Assembly (NCBI RefSeq): GCF_900115715.1
Contig: NZ_FOXM01000004.1
Location: 248,001-312,000 of the forward strand
Direction of reading: 5' to 3'
DNA: 64,000 nucleotides
From: Geopseudomonas sagittaria
GTDB lineage: Bacteria; Pseudomonadota; Gammaproteobacteria; Pseudomonadales; Pseudomonadaceae
Part shown: positions 10,607 through 20,166 of the stretch, piece by piece
How positions within the stretch are numbered: position 1 is the stretch's first letter
Layout: each line of letters opens with the position of its first letter
Made by a program: the position numbers and the translations under genes
The notes under the pieces: generated by a model
The model's input: the letters and a program-made list of their open reading frames with translations, nothing else
Databases searched by the model: none
What the model was told of the DNA's origin: nothing

Positions 10607-11986
10607 TTGCCCCTCAACTCCATCCCCGAAGCCCTCTGGCTCGCCGAAACCCTGCGCCTCACCGAGGAGCGCAGCGGTCCGCTGGAGGACGCCGAAGCCT
10701 GCCGGCAGGCGCGTGCCGGCGGCGGCGACCTGCAGCGACGCATCCTCGCCCGCGCCACCCAGCTGGCGCGCCGCGACGGTCTCGACCTGGCCCTGCAGCA
10801 CTGGCGCCAGGGCGCCGGCCTCGGCCTGCTCCTGCTCGCCGTGCTGGCGCTGTTCAGCGGCGCCGGGCTGGCCTTCGCCGCGCTGGGCGACGGTGCGCGC
10901 CCGGTCAACCTGCTGTGGGCGCTGGGCAGCCTGCTCGGCCTGCACCTGCTGACCCTGCTCGGCTGGGTGCTGGGTTTCGCCTTCGGCGGCGAAGCCGGCA
11001 GCGCCCTCGGCCGCCTGTGGCTGGGCCTGAGCGCCCGTCTGGCGCGCGACCGCCGCGGCGCCCAGCTCGGCCCGGCGCTGGTCCTGCTGCTCGGTCGCCA
11101 CGGGCTGCAGCGCTGGGCGCTGGGCCTGCTCAGCCACGGCCTGTGGCTGCTCGCCCTGCTCGCCGCACTGCTCCTGCTGCTGGCCCTGCTGGCCACCCGC
11201 CGCTACGGCTTCGTCTGGGAAACCACCCTGCTGCCGGCGGACAGCTTCGCCAGCCTGATCCACGCCCTCGGCGCCCTGCCGGCACTGCTCGGCTTCCCGC
11301 AGCCCGACCTCGACCTGCTGCGCGCCAGCGGCGAGGCGGTGGTGGGCGGCGAGGCGGCGCGGCAGACCTGGGCCGGCTGGCTGCTCGGCGTGTTCGCGGT
11401 GTTCGGCCTGTTGCCGCGCGCCCTGCTCGCCCTGCTGTGCTTCGTGCAATGGCAACGCGGCCTGCACGCCCTGCAGCTGGATCTCGGACTGCCGGGCTAC
11501 AGCCGCCTGCGCGAGCGCCTGCTGCCGTCCAGCGAGCGCCTGGGGGTCAGCGATGGGGCGCCGGCGCAGCTGCACCAGCCGCGGGCCGGGCACCTCGCTG
11601 CCGCCAGCCGGGGCGCCCTGCTGGTCGCGGTGGAGCTGGACGACCGCCGCCCCTGGCCGCCGGCGCTGCCGGCCGGGGTGAGCGATGCGGGCATCCTCGA
11701 CGACGGCGCCCAGCGCCGCCGCCTGCTCGAGCAGCTGACCCGCCAGCCGCCGGCGCGCCTGCTGATCGCCTGCGACCCGCGGCGCTCGCCGGACCGTGGC
11801 ACCCTGGCGCTGCTCGGCGAGCTGGCGCGCGCCGCCGGCAAGACGCGCGTGTGGCTGCTGCCGGCCAGCGCCGGCGAGACGCTCGACCCGGCACGCCTGG
11901 GCGACTGGCACGCCGCCCTCGACCAGCTGCGGCTGCCGTGGGCCGACGACGCGCCGCTGGCCTGGCTGGAGAACGGTGATGACTGA
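10607..11986 (+). CDS. DUF2868 membrane protein
   Basis: A 459-residue protein with at least four hydrophobic segments in its first 300 residues and a soluble C-terminal part. The start is the TTG at 10607, preceded by GGAGG at good distance; there is no ATG that gives the conserved N-terminus 'LNSIPEALWLAETLRL'. It overlaps the following GTPase gene by eight bases. DUF2868 and DUF3482 proteins are regularly encoded together in Pseudomonas, so they likely act as a membrane-associated pair; the process is unknown. Confidence 0.78.
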   Translation: MPLNSIPEALWLAETLRLTEERSGPLEDAEACRQARAGGGDLQRRILARATQLARRDGLDLALQHWRQGAGLGLLLLAVLALFSGAGLAFAALGDGARPVNLLWALGSLLGLHLLTLLGWVLGFAFGGEAGSALGRLWLGLSARLARDRRGAQLGPALVLLLGRHGLQRWALGLLSHGLWLLALLAALLLLLALLATRRYGFVWETTLLPADSFASLIHALGALPALLGFPQPDLDLLRASGEAVVGGEAARQTWAGWLLGVFAVFGLLPRALLALLCFVQWQRGLHALQLDLGLPGYSRLRERLLPSSERLGVSDGAPAQLHQPRAGHLAAASRGALLVAVELDDRRPWPPALPAGVSDAGILDDGAQRRRLLEQLTRQPPARLLIACDPRRSPDRGTLALLGELARAAGKTRVWLLPASAGETLDPARLGDWHAALDQLRLPWADDAPLAWLENGDD

Positions 11987-13403
11987 CGCCCGCCAAGGCA
12001 CGCCGCTGAAACTGGCGGTGGTCGGCCACACCAACGTCGGCAAGACCTCGCTGCTGCGCACCCTGACCCGCGACGTCGGCTTCGGCGAGGTGTCGCACCG
12101 CCCCAGCACCACCCGCCACGTCGAGGGCGCGCGGCTGTCGGTGGACGGCGAGGCGCTGCTCGAGCTGTACGACACCCCCGGCCTGGAGGACGCCATCGCC
12201 CTGCGCGACTACCTCGACACCCTCGAACCGCCCGGCCAGCGCCTCGACGGCCCCGAGCGCATCCAGCGCCTGCTGGCCGGCAGCGAGGCGCGCGGGCGCT
12301 TCGAGCAGGAGGCCAAGGTGCTGCGCCAGCTGCTGGTCTCCGATGCCGGACTGTACGTGATCGACGCCCGCGAGCCGGTGCTGGCCAAGTACCGCGACGA
12401 ACTGGCAGTGCTGGCCGACTGTGGCCGGCCGCTGCTGCCGGTGCTCAACTTCGTCGCCGCCCCCGGCCACCGCGAGGACGACTGGCGTACGGCGCTGGCC
12501 CGCCTGGGCCTGCACGCGCTGGTGCGCTTCGACAGCGTGGCGCCGCCCGCGGACGGCGAACGGCGCCTGTACGAGAGCCTGGCCCTGCTGCTCGAGCCGG
12601 CGCGCGAGCGCCTGCAGCGGCTGATCGCCGATCACGAGGCGCAGCGCGCCGCGCGCCGCCAGGCCGGTGCGCGGCTGATCGCCGAGCTGCTGCTGGATGC
12701 CGCCGCCTGCCGGCGCTTGGTCGCCGCCGATGACGGGAGCCTGGCCGCCGCCGTCGAGCGCCTGCGCGGCGACCTGCGCGACCGCGAGCAGCGCTGCGTG
12801 GACGAGCTGCTGAGCCTGTACGCCTTTCGCGCCGACGATGCCGAAGCCGGCGAACTGCCGCTGCAGGACGGCCGCTGGGGCAACGACCTGTTCCATCCGG
12901 AAACCCTGAAACAGCTGGGCGTGAAGGTGGGTGGCGGCATGGCCGCCGGCGCCGCGGCCGGCGCGGGGGTCGATCTGCTGGTCGGCGGCCTGACCCTGGG
13001 CGCCGCCGCCGCGCTGGGCGCCATCGCCGGCGGCGGCTGGCAGACCCTGCGCAACTACGGCGCGCGGCTCAAGGGCAAGCTCACCGGCCAGCGCGAGCTG
13101 AGCGTCGACGATGGCGTGTTGCGCCTGCTGGCGCTGCGCCAGAGCCGGCTGCTGGCGCTGCTGGAGGCCCGCGGCCACGCCGCGCAGCAGCGCATCCAGC
13201 TGGCGACCCCGCAGGAGCAGGCCTGGCGCGAGGGCAAACTGCCGTCGGCCCTGCACAAGGCCCGCGCCCATCCCGAGTGGTCACGCCTGAATGCCGGCGT
13301 CGAGCCGCAGCAGGCCGAACGTCAGGCGCAGATCCGCCGCCTGGCGGCAGACCTGCAGGTGGTCACTGCGCCGCCGACGGCTCCGCCAGCAAGCCCGCCC
13401 TGA
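11979..13403 (+). CDS. DUF3482 family GTPase
   Basis: A 474-residue protein with an N-terminal G domain: Walker A 'GHTNVGKTS', a switch region 'PSTTRHV' and G3 'DTPG'. The C-terminal half (DUF3482) has a glycine/alanine-rich hydrophobic stretch around residues 320-360 that could insert into membrane. The start ATG lies inside the last codons of the upstream DUF2868 gene, so translation is coupled. Its stop lies 41 bases inside the convergent DUF2059 gene. Confidence 0.83.
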   Translation: MTDARQGTPLKLAVVGHTNVGKTSLLRTLTRDVGFGEVSHRPSTTRHVEGARLSVDGEALLELYDTPGLEDAIALRDYLDTLEPPGQRLDGPERIQRLLAGSEARGRFEQEAKVLRQLLVSDAGLYVIDAREPVLAKYRDELAVLADCGRPLLPVLNFVAAPGHREDDWRTALARLGLHALVRFDSVAPPADGERRLYESLALLLEPARERLQRLIADHEAQRAARRQAGARLIAELLLDAAACRRLVAADDGSLAAAVERLRGDLRDREQRCVDELLSLYAFRADDAEAGELPLQDGRWGNDLFHPETLKQLGVKVGGGMAAGAAAGAGVDLLVGGLTLGAAAALGAIAGGGWQTLRNYGARLKGKLTGQRELSVDDGVLRLLALRQSRLLALLEARGHAAQQRIQLATPQEQAWREGKLPSALHKARAHPEWSRLNAGVEPQQAERQAQIRRLAADLQVVTAPPTAPPASPP

Positions 13404-14115
13404 TCGCCTGCAGCGCGGCACGGAAGTAGATCTGGCCCTCCGCCGATTCGGCGAAGGCCACGTATTCGCCCAGCTGGGCGTCGTCGAGTTCGCGATAGAC
13501 GTACAGCAGGGTGTTTTCCAGTTCGCCGTCGATCTGCTGCATCAGCCGCTCGCGCTGGCCACCCAGCAGTTCTTGCGGCGCGCCATTGCCCAGCAGGCCG
13601 GACAGCCCGGGGAGCATCTGGCTGAGGCTGTCGGCGGCCACCCCGGCCAGCGCCAGGCTGACCTCGGCGCCCGCTTCGCGCGCCGGCAGGGCCTTGCCCA
13701 GGCGCTGCGCCAGCGCCCGCCGCGCCGCGGAGGCATTCATCTGCGGCAGGCCGTTGGCGTGGCGGTTCAGCTCGGCCGGCGAGGTGGCGCGCACCTCGCT
13801 CTGGATCACCGCGCGACCCAGCGGACTGTCGAAGAAGCGGATCGCCGCCAGCGGATCGGGCAGGTTGCGGCGCAGGCTGTCCAGGGCGCGCTGATCCATC
13901 GCCTGCGCGGCGAAGCGGCGATTGCTGTTGTCCACCAGCGCCTGGTACACCCCCGGCGGCAGGCTGCCCTGATAGCGCTGCTGGGCAGCGACCAGGGCAG
14001 CACTGAAGTGCTCGCGCTGCTGCGGCCAGCCGGCCAGATCGTAGAGCAGGTCATGCTCGTCGGCCTGACTGAACAGGCTGACAAGACTCAGGGCAACGGC
14101 AATCAGGACGCGCAT
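13363..14115 (-). CDS. DUF2059 exported protein
   Basis: A 250-residue protein with a short signal peptide ('MRVLIAVALSLVSLFSQA'). The rest is helical with the DUF2059 pattern 'AIRFFDSPLGRAV' and 'YRELDDAQLGEYVAFAESAEG', found in many periplasmic proteins of unknown function. Its 3' end overlaps the 3' end of the GTPase gene by 41 bases on opposite strands. Confidence 0.75.
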   Translation of the reverse strand: MRVLIAVALSLVSLFSQADEHDLLYDLAGWPQQREHFSAALVAAQQRYQGSLPPGVYQALVDNSNRRFAAQAMDQRALDSLRRNLPDPLAAIRFFDSPLGRAVIQSEVRATSPAELNRHANGLPQMNASAARRALAQRLGKALPAREAGAEVSLALAGVAADSLSQMLPGLSGLLGNGAPQELLGGQRERLMQQIDGELENTLLYVYRELDDAQLGEYVAFAESAEGQIYFRAALQAIRAGLLAEPSAAQ

Positions 14116-14294
14116 GGCAACTCCCGTGGAACAGGGGCGTATTGTCGGGGCCGGGCATCCGCCTTGTCGAGGCGCTAGCTGCGCCGATGGCCGAACAATT
14201 GCACTGCACCGACGAACAGTGGTTTTGTCCGCCCCCTGCGGAATTGGTTCAGTCGGGCATTGCCTGGCCCGGCCCGCGCTCCCTAGAATGCGCC

Positions 14295-14921
14295 ATGACC
14301 GAGCACAGCCCCCACGCCCCCCTGATCGAACGCATCCTCGACGACCTGGCCGGCCAGGGCTGGTCGCAGCAGACGCTGGCCCTGCCCGCGGCGCTGAGTC
14401 GCGCGCTGGCCGACGAATGCCGCCGCCGCCACAGCGCCGGCGCCCTGGCCCCGGCCTCCGTCGGCCGGGGTAGTGGCCAGGTGATCGACGAGGGCATTCG
14501 CGGCGACCACATCCAGTGGCTCACCCCCGGCGAGTCCGCCAGCGTCGACGGCTACCTGGCCGTGCTCGACGAACTGCGCGAGCGGCTCAACCGCGAGCTG
14601 TTCCTCGGCCTGGAAGACTACGAGTGCCACTTCGCCCTGTACCCGCCGGGCAGCTTCTACCGCCGCCATCTCGATCGCTTCCGCGACGACGACCGCCGCA
14701 CGGTGACCACGGTGTGCTATCTCAACGAGGACTGGCTTCCCGAGCACGGCGGGGCGCTGCGCATCGAGCTGGCCGACGGTCGCGAGCACGACGTGCTGCC
14801 CGCCGCCGGCACCCTGGTGGTGTTCATGTCGGGCGACTTCCCCCACGAGGTGCTGCCGGCCAGCCGCGAGCGCCTGTCGGTCACCGGCTGGTATCGCCGT
14901 CGCGGCAACGGGCCGCTCTAG
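14295..14921 (+). CDS. 2OG-Fe(II) oxygenase (prolyl-4-hydroxylase-like)
   Basis: A 208-residue dioxygenase of the P4H superfamily. The iron ligands appear as 'HLDRF' (H-x-D) and the distal His in 'DFPHEVLP'; 'ERLSVTGWYRR' supplies the arginine for 2-oxoglutarate. The start ATG at 14295 gives the N-terminus 'MTEHSPHAPLIERILDDL'. Family members in Pseudomonas hydroxylate elongation factor Tu (PPHD); this one could be similar but substrate cannot be read from sequence. Confidence 0.85.
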   Translation: MTEHSPHAPLIERILDDLAGQGWSQQTLALPAALSRALADECRRRHSAGALAPASVGRGSGQVIDEGIRGDHIQWLTPGESASVDGYLAVLDELRERLNRELFLGLEDYECHFALYPPGSFYRRHLDRFRDDDRRTVTTVCYLNEDWLPEHGGALRIELADGREHDVLPAAGTLVVFMSGDFPHEVLPASRERLSVTGWYRRRGNGPL

Positions 14922-15003
14922 CACGCGGCTTGCCAGCGGCTGGAACCTTTCGCGACAGCGGCTAGTCTGTACTGGACTTCCCCCGCGCATAAGGAACCTT
15001 GCG

Positions 15004-15435
15004 ATGAAAGCCCTGCTTGCCACCGGCGGCCTGCTCGCCGCCCTCACCCTGGCCGCCCCGGCCATCGCCGAAACACCGCGCACCCCGGCCCCGGCCGGCG
15101 CCAGCGTGTACTTCATCGAGCCGGCCAACGGCGCCACCCTCAGCGGTCCGGTCAACGTGCGCTTCGGCCTCAAGGGCATGGGCGTGGCCCCGGCCGGCAC
15201 CGACGCCCCGGACACCGGCCATCACCACCTGCTGGTGGACGTCGCCGAGCTGCCGGGCCTCGATGCGCCGCTGCCGGCCACCGACCACATCCGCCACTTC
15301 GGCAAGGGCCAGACCGAGACGGAAATCAGCCTGCCGCCGGGCCAGCACACCCTGCAGCTGCTGCTCGGCGACAAGAACCACGTGCCGCACCAGCCGCCGG
15401 TGCTGTCGGAAAAGATCACCATCACCGTGCAGTGA
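15004..15435 (+). CDS. DUF4399 exported protein
   Basis: A 143-residue protein with signal peptide ('MKALLATGGLLAALTLAAPAIA'). The mature domain has the DUF4399 pattern 'VYFIEPANGATLSGPVNVRFGLKGMG' style start, 'TGHHHLLVD', and a C-terminal 'LPPGQHTLQLLLGDKNHVPH'. The histidines suggest metal binding, unproven. AAGGAA precedes the ATG. A strong terminator follows. Confidence 0.8.
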   Translation: MKALLATGGLLAALTLAAPAIAETPRTPAPAGASVYFIEPANGATLSGPVNVRFGLKGMGVAPAGTDAPDTGHHHLLVDVAELPGLDAPLPATDHIRHFGKGQTETEISLPPGQHTLQLLLGDKNHVPHQPPVLSEKITITVQ

Positions 15436-15462
15436 GCGGTTGAAACTGAGCGGTTGAAACGA

Positions 15463-15488
15463 AGAAGGGAGGCCGAGGCCTCCCTTCT
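15463..15488. terminator. bidirectional terminator between DUF4399 gene and serA
   Basis: Twelve-base perfect stem AGAAGGGAGGCC / GGCCTCCCTTCT with a two-base loop. It sits between convergent genes; just before it the 13-base string GAGCGGTTGAAAC occurs twice in tandem (from about 15434). Confidence 0.75.
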
Positions 15489-15506
15489 GCATTCAGACGC
15501 GGACGA

Positions 15507-16739
15507 TCAGAACAGTACGCGGCAGCGGATGGTGCCGTTGACGTGCTGCAGCTTCTCCAGCGCCAGGTCGGAGTATTCCTTGTCGACGTCGACCACCACG
15601 TAGCCGACCTTCTCGTTGGTCTGCAGGAACTGGCCGGCGATGTTGATGCCGTTCTCGGCGAGCACCTTGTTGATCTCGCTCATCACACCCGGGATGTTCT
15701 CGTGGATGTGCAACAGGCGGTGCTTGCCCGGGTGCGACGGCAGGGCCACTTCCGGGAAGTTGACGGAGGACACCGAGGTGCCGTTGTCGCTGTACTTGAC
15801 CAGCTTCTCGGCCACTTCCAGGCCGATGTTGGCCTGCGCCTCGGCGGTCGAGCCGCCGATGTGCGGGGTGAGGATCACTCGATCCAGGCCACGCAGCGGG
15901 CTGACGAACTCCTCGTCGTTGGACTTGGGCTCGACCGGGAACACGTCGATGGCGGCGCCGATCAGGTGCTCGTCCTTGATCGCCGCGGCCAGGTGGTCCA
16001 GCTCGACCACGGTGCCGCGCGCGGCGTTGATCAGGATGCCGCCCTTCTTCATGGCGCGGATTTCCTTCTCGCCGATCATCCACTGGGTGGACGGCAGCTC
16101 CGGCACGTGCAGGGAGACGATGTCGGCCATGCCCAGCAGCTCGTGCAGGTTGCCCACCTGGGTGGCGTTGCCCAGCGGCAGCTTGGTCACCACGTCGTAG
16201 AAGAACACCTGCATGCCCATGGCTTCGGCCAGCACCGAAAGCTGGGTGCCGATCGAGCCGTAGCCGACGATGCCGAGCTTCTTGCCGCGGATCTCGAAGG
16301 AGTTGGCCGCGCTCTTGATCCAGCCGCCGCGATGGCAGGAAGCGTTCTTTTCCGGGATGCCGCGCAGCAGCAGGATGGCCTCGGCCAGCACCAGTTCGGC
16401 CACCGAGCGGGTATTCGAGTACGGGGCGTTGAACACCGCGATGCCGCGCTCGCGGGCGGCATCCAGGTTGACCTGGTTGGTGCCGATGCAGAAGCAGCCG
16501 ACGGCGACCAGCTTCTTGGCGCAGTCGAAGACTTCCTCGGTCAGTTGGGTACGCGAACGGATGCCGATGAAGTGCGCGTCGGCGATCTTTTCCTTCAGCT
16601 CGTCGCCCGACAGCGCGCCCTTCAGGTACTCGATGTTGGTGTAGCCAGCGGCCTTCAGGGTATCCACGGCGTTCTGGTGGACACCTTCGAGAAGAAGGAA
16701 CTTGATCTTGCTCTTGTCGAGAGAGGTCGTCTTGCTCAT
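15507..16739 (-). CDS. serA: D-3-phosphoglycerate dehydrogenase
   Basis: A 410-residue enzyme, the same length as E. coli SerA, performing the first step of serine synthesis. NAD site 'GYGSIGTQLS', catalytic region 'NAARGTVVELD' and 'LTPHIGGSTAEAQ', and a C-terminal ACT domain (about residues 335-410) that senses serine. The start is the ATG at 16739; an upstream extension of the frame has no support. It is divergent from the D-2-hydroxyglutarate dehydrogenase-like gene, whose product removes the 2-hydroxyglutarate that SerA makes as a coupled by-product. Confidence 0.96.
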   Translation of the reverse strand: MSKTTSLDKSKIKFLLLEGVHQNAVDTLKAAGYTNIEYLKGALSGDELKEKIADAHFIGIRSRTQLTEEVFDCAKKLVAVGCFCIGTNQVNLDAARERGIAVFNAPYSNTRSVAELVLAEAILLLRGIPEKNASCHRGGWIKSAANSFEIRGKKLGIVGYGSIGTQLSVLAEAMGMQVFFYDVVTKLPLGNATQVGNLHELLGMADIVSLHVPELPSTQWMIGEKEIRAMKKGGILINAARGTVVELDHLAAAIKDEHLIGAAIDVFPVEPKSNDEEFVSPLRGLDRVILTPHIGGSTAEAQANIGLEVAEKLVKYSDNGTSVSSVNFPEVALPSHPGKHRLLHIHENIPGVMSEINKVLAENGINIAGQFLQTNEKVGYVVVDVDKEYSDLALEKLQHVNGTIRCRVLF

Positions 16740-16923
16740 CTGCGTAAACCTGTTGTCCCGGGGAAATTGGCTGGGCGGTGGACAGCGCGGGCTGACCGAC
16801 CCGCAAGTCGGCGGCGGGCGCGATTGGCGGGGTGCGTATGCTAACATAGCGCCCCCGCGAAGCGCCCATCCCCGAGCATGAAGCCTGCTCAGGGTGACCA
16901 TGAACTGGCCGAGATTTCCGCAG

Positions 16924-18315
16924 ATGACCCAAGCTGCCCTGATCGATGAACTGAAGACCCTGGTCGAACCCGGCAAGGTGCTCACCGACGCCGACTCCCT
17001 GGACGCCTACGGCAAGGACTGGACCAAGCAGTTCGCCCCCGCGCCGCTGGCCATCGCCTTCCCCAAGTCCATCGAGGAAGTGCAGGCCATCGTGCGCTGG
17101 GCCAATGAGCGCCAGGTCGCCCTGGTGCCCTCGGGCGGCCGCACCGGCCTGTCCGCCGGTGCCGTCGCCGCCCACGGCGAAGTGGTCGTGGCCTTCGACT
17201 ACATGAACAAGATTCTCGACTTCAACGCCTTCGACCGCACCGTGCACTGCCAGGCCGGCGTGGTCACCGAGCAGCTGCAGAACTTCGCCGAGGAGCAGGG
17301 CCTGTACTACCCGGTGGACTTCGCCTCGGCCGGCTCCAGCCAGATCGGCGGCAACATCGGCACCAACGCCGGCGGCATCAAGGTGATCCGCTACGGCATG
17401 ACCCGCAACTGGGTGGCCGGTCTCAAGGTGGTCACCGGCAAGGGCGACATCCTCGAGCTGAACCGCGACCTGATCAAGAACGCCACCGGCTACGACCTGC
17501 GCCAGCTGTTCATCGGCGCCGAGGGCACCCTGGGCTTCGTGGTCGAGGCCACCATGCGCCTCGAGCGCGCGCCGAAGAACCTCACCGCCATGGTGCTCGG
17601 CTCGCCGGATCTCGACTCGATCATGCCGGTGCTGCACGCCTTCCAGGGCAAGCTCGACCTGACCGCCTTCGAGTTCTTCTCCGACAAGGCGCTGGCCAAG
17701 GTGCTGGCGCGCGGCGACGTGCCGGCGCCGTTCGAGACCGACTGCCCGTACTACGCGCTGCTCGAGTTCGAAGCCAGCAGCGAGGAGGTGTCCAACGCCG
17801 CCCTGGAGCTGTTCGAGCACTGCGTCGAGCAGGGCTGGGTGCTGGACGGCGTGATGAGCCAGAGCGAGCAGCAGCTGCAGAACCTGTGGAAGCTGCGCGA
17901 GTACATCTCCGAGACCATCAGCCACTGGACCCCGTACAAGAACGACATCTCGGTCACCGTGTCCAGGGTGCCGGCCTTCCTCAAGGAAATCGACGCCATC
18001 GTCGGCGAACACTACCCGGACTTCGAGATCGTCTGGTTCGGCCACATCGGCGACGGCAACCTGCACCTGAACATCCTCAAGCCCGACGCCATGGCCAAGG
18101 AAGAGTTCTTCGCCAAGTGCGCTACCGTGAACAAGTGGGTGTTCGAAACCGTGGAGAAGTACAACGGCTCGATCTCCGCCGAGCACGGCGTGGGCATGAC
18201 CAAGCGCGACTACCTGGGCTACAGCCGCTCGCCGGAAGAAATCGCCTGCATGAAGGCGATCAAGGCGGTGTTCGACCCCAACGGCATCATGAACCCCGGC
18301 AAGATCTTCGCCTGA
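16924..18315 (+). CDS. FAD-binding oxidase, likely D-2-hydroxyglutarate dehydrogenase
   Basis: A 463-residue flavoprotein of the FAD_binding_4 / GlcD-type family. FAD contacts: 'PSGGRTGLSAGAV' and 'GSSQIGGNIGTNAGG'; the C-terminal metal/substrate site is 'WFGHIGDGNLHLN' and 'SAEHGVG'. In P. stutzeri a protein encoded next to serA was shown to be D-2-hydroxyglutarate dehydrogenase that drives SerA forward; the same divergent layout supports that role here. Start uncertain: ATG at 16924 agrees with family length, while an ATG at 16900 is also possible. Confidence 0.85.
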   Translation: MTQAALIDELKTLVEPGKVLTDADSLDAYGKDWTKQFAPAPLAIAFPKSIEEVQAIVRWANERQVALVPSGGRTGLSAGAVAAHGEVVVAFDYMNKILDFNAFDRTVHCQAGVVTEQLQNFAEEQGLYYPVDFASAGSSQIGGNIGTNAGGIKVIRYGMTRNWVAGLKVVTGKGDILELNRDLIKNATGYDLRQLFIGAEGTLGFVVEATMRLERAPKNLTAMVLGSPDLDSIMPVLHAFQGKLDLTAFEFFSDKALAKVLARGDVPAPFETDCPYYALLEFEASSEEVSNAALELFEHCVEQGWVLDGVMSQSEQQLQNLWKLREYISETISHWTPYKNDISVTVSRVPAFLKEIDAIVGEHYPDFEIVWFGHIGDGNLHLNILKPDAMAKEEFFAKCATVNKWVFETVEKYNGSISAEHGVGMTKRDYLGYSRSPEEIACMKAIKAVFDPNGIMNPGKIFA

Positions 18316-18325
18316 CACCCGCAGC

Positions 18326-18384
18326 GTGCAGGAGCGCAGTCATTCGCGACCCGGGCTGAGCCCGTCGCGGACCGATCCGCTCCT
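18326..18384. repeat. REP-like inverted repeat
   Basis: Arms starting GCAGGAGCG and ending CCGCTCCTGC flank an inner stem GCGACCCGGGCTGAGCCCGTCGC. It lies in the short gap between the flavoprotein and FAH genes, as Pseudomonas REP units do. Confidence 0.55.
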
Positions 18385-18417
18385 GCCGCAGCGGCGGTAT
18401 CGACCAAGGAGTCTGTC

Positions 18418-19083
18418 ATGAGTTACCAGCACCACTACGTCGACGGCACCCTCATCCACTTCCCGCTGGGCAAGGTGGTGTGCGTCGGGCGCAACTACGC
18501 CGAACACGCCAAGGAACTGAACAACCCGGTGCCGAGCGAGCCGCTGCTGTTCATCAAGCCGGCCAGTGCGGTGGTACCGCTGGAAGACGGCTTCGCCATC
18601 CCGCAGGATCGCGGCGGCGTGCACTACGAAGCGGAGATCGCCGTGCTGATCGGCAAGCCGCTGTCGACCCGCCCGGACGACGAGGAAATCCGCGACGCCA
18701 TCAGCGGCTTCGGCGTCGCCCTCGACCTGACCCTGCGCGACGTGCAGGCCCGCCTCAAGGACAAGGGCCATCCGTGGGAAATCGCCAAGGCCTTCGACGG
18801 CGCCTGCCCGCTGTCGCCGTTCGTGCCCGGTGATGCGGTCGAGGACCTGGCCGACATCGGCGTGCGCCTGACCCTCAACGGCGAACTGCGTCAGGACGGC
18901 AACAGCCGCGACATGCTGACGCCGATCCTCGAGCTGATCCGCTACATCAGCGGCCACTTCTCCCTGCAAGCGGGTGACGTGGTGCTCACCGGCACCCCGG
19001 CCGGCGTCGGCAGCCTGGCCAGCGGCGACCAGCTGGTGGTCGAACTGCCCGGACTGTGCCGCTTCGAGACCCGCGTGCTCTGA
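18418..19083 (+). CDS. fumarylacetoacetate hydrolase family protein
   Basis: A 221-residue FAH-fold hydrolase. 'VGRNYAEHAKEL', 'FIKPASAVV' and the metal ligands in 'VHYEAEIAVLIGK' identify the short YcgM/FAHD1 type, which cleaves acylpyruvates or decarboxylates oxaloacetate. C-terminal 'VVLTGTPAGVGSL' completes the site. AAGGAG precedes the ATG. It lies downstream of the flavoprotein gene but a REP unit separates them. A terminator follows. Confidence 0.88.
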   Translation: MSYQHHYVDGTLIHFPLGKVVCVGRNYAEHAKELNNPVPSEPLLFIKPASAVVPLEDGFAIPQDRGGVHYEAEIAVLIGKPLSTRPDDEEIRDAISGFGVALDLTLRDVQARLKDKGHPWEIAKAFDGACPLSPFVPGDAVEDLADIGVRLTLNGELRQDGNSRDMLTPILELIRYISGHFSLQAGDVVLTGTPAGVGSLASGDQLVVELPGLCRFETRVL

Positions 19084-19094
19084 GCCGGACCACC

Positions 19095-19131
19095 GCACGA
19101 GCCGGACTCGCCCGGCTCGTGCGGGCTTTTT
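19095..19131 (+). terminator. terminator after FAH-family gene
   Basis: Eleven-base stem GCACGAGCCGG / CCGGCTCGTGC with a short loop, followed by GGGCTTTTT. Confidence 0.8.
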
Positions 19132-19203
19132 CACGCTTTTTTCATAACCTTGCCCAGCACCTCTGGCATCCTGTCGCCCCGACCCAACGGAGTGCGTCAG
19201 CCC

Positions 19204-20142
19204 ATGCCCGCCCCTGCTCAGCGTCCGTCGCGCTTCCGCCGCCTGCTGCCGGCCGCCCTGCTGCTGGGCGCCCTCGCCCTGCTGATCGTCGGTTACCGCC
19301 TGCACTGGGACGACCAGTTGCGCCTGCTCTGGCAGGAACAGTCGGTGGACGAGCAGACCCGCGCCGCTGGCATCTGGCTGCCGGACTACCGCCTGGTGCT
19401 GGAAACCACCCTGGCCGGCCTCGAGGAGGACGAAACCTCCGGCCTGACCTGGAACCCGCTGACCGGCACCCTGTTCACCGTCACCGGGCAGAACCCGCAA
19501 CTGGTGGAGTTCACTCCCGGCGGGGTGATCCTGCGGCGCATCCGTCTCGACGGCTTCTCCGACCCGGAGGCGGTCGAGGCCCTCGGCGACGGCCGCCTGG
19601 CCATCGTCGACGAGCGCCGCCATCTGCTCGCGGTGTTCCATCTGCAGCCCGGCGTGGAGCATCTCGACCTGGCCGAGCTCACCCACTACAACCTCGGCTT
19701 TGCCGACGCCGGCAACAAGGGCTTCGAGGGTCTGGCCTGGAATCCGCAGACCCGCCGCCTGCTGCTGGCCAAGGAGCGCGATCCGCAGGGGCTGTTCAGC
19801 CTGCCGTTCCCCGGCGAGGACGGCGCCGCCGGCCTGCTCGAGCCACTGCCCGAGCAGCCGCTGCTGGTCCGCGACCTGTCCTCGGTGGCCATCGACCCGC
19901 GCAGCGGCCACACCCTGCTGCTCTCCGATGAGTCGCGCCTGCTGGTGGAACTCGACCTGGAGGGCAAGCCACGCAGCTTCATCAGCCTGTTCGGCGGCCT
20001 CCACGGCCTGGTGCGCGGCATCGCGCAGGCCGAGGGCGTGGCCATGGACGCCGAAGGCAACATCTACGTGATCGGCGAACCCAACCGCTTCTACGTGTTC
20101 AGCCGCAAGCCGGGCCGCCCGCGCACGGCCACCCCGCCGTAG
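19204..20142 (+). CDS. SdiA-regulated domain protein, membrane-anchored
   Basis: A 312-residue protein with a single N-terminal membrane segment ('LLPAALLLGALALLIVGY') and a six-bladed propeller-like domain of the SdiA-regulated (YjiK) type: 'DETSGLTWNPLTGTLFTVTG', 'GNKGFEGLAWNPQT', 'GVAMDAEGNIYVIGEPNRFYVF'. The start ATG is at 19204. Probably periplasmic and anchored to the inner membrane; substrate unknown. Confidence 0.8.
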   Translation: MPAPAQRPSRFRRLLPAALLLGALALLIVGYRLHWDDQLRLLWQEQSVDEQTRAAGIWLPDYRLVLETTLAGLEEDETSGLTWNPLTGTLFTVTGQNPQLVEFTPGGVILRRIRLDGFSDPEAVEALGDGRLAIVDERRHLLAVFHLQPGVEHLDLAELTHYNLGFADAGNKGFEGLAWNPQTRRLLLAKERDPQGLFSLPFPGEDGAAGLLEPLPEQPLLVRDLSSVAIDPRSGHTLLLSDESRLLVELDLEGKPRSFISLFGGLHGLVRGIAQAEGVAMDAEGNIYVIGEPNRFYVFSRKPGRPRTATPP

Positions 20143-20166
20143 CGGAGGCGGGCCGCGGCGCGCGCT

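Noticed and set aside
15493..18318. 941-codon minus-strand frame over serA and the FAD oxidase
   Set aside because: It runs antisense to one real gene and out of frame through another; both real genes have clear motifs.
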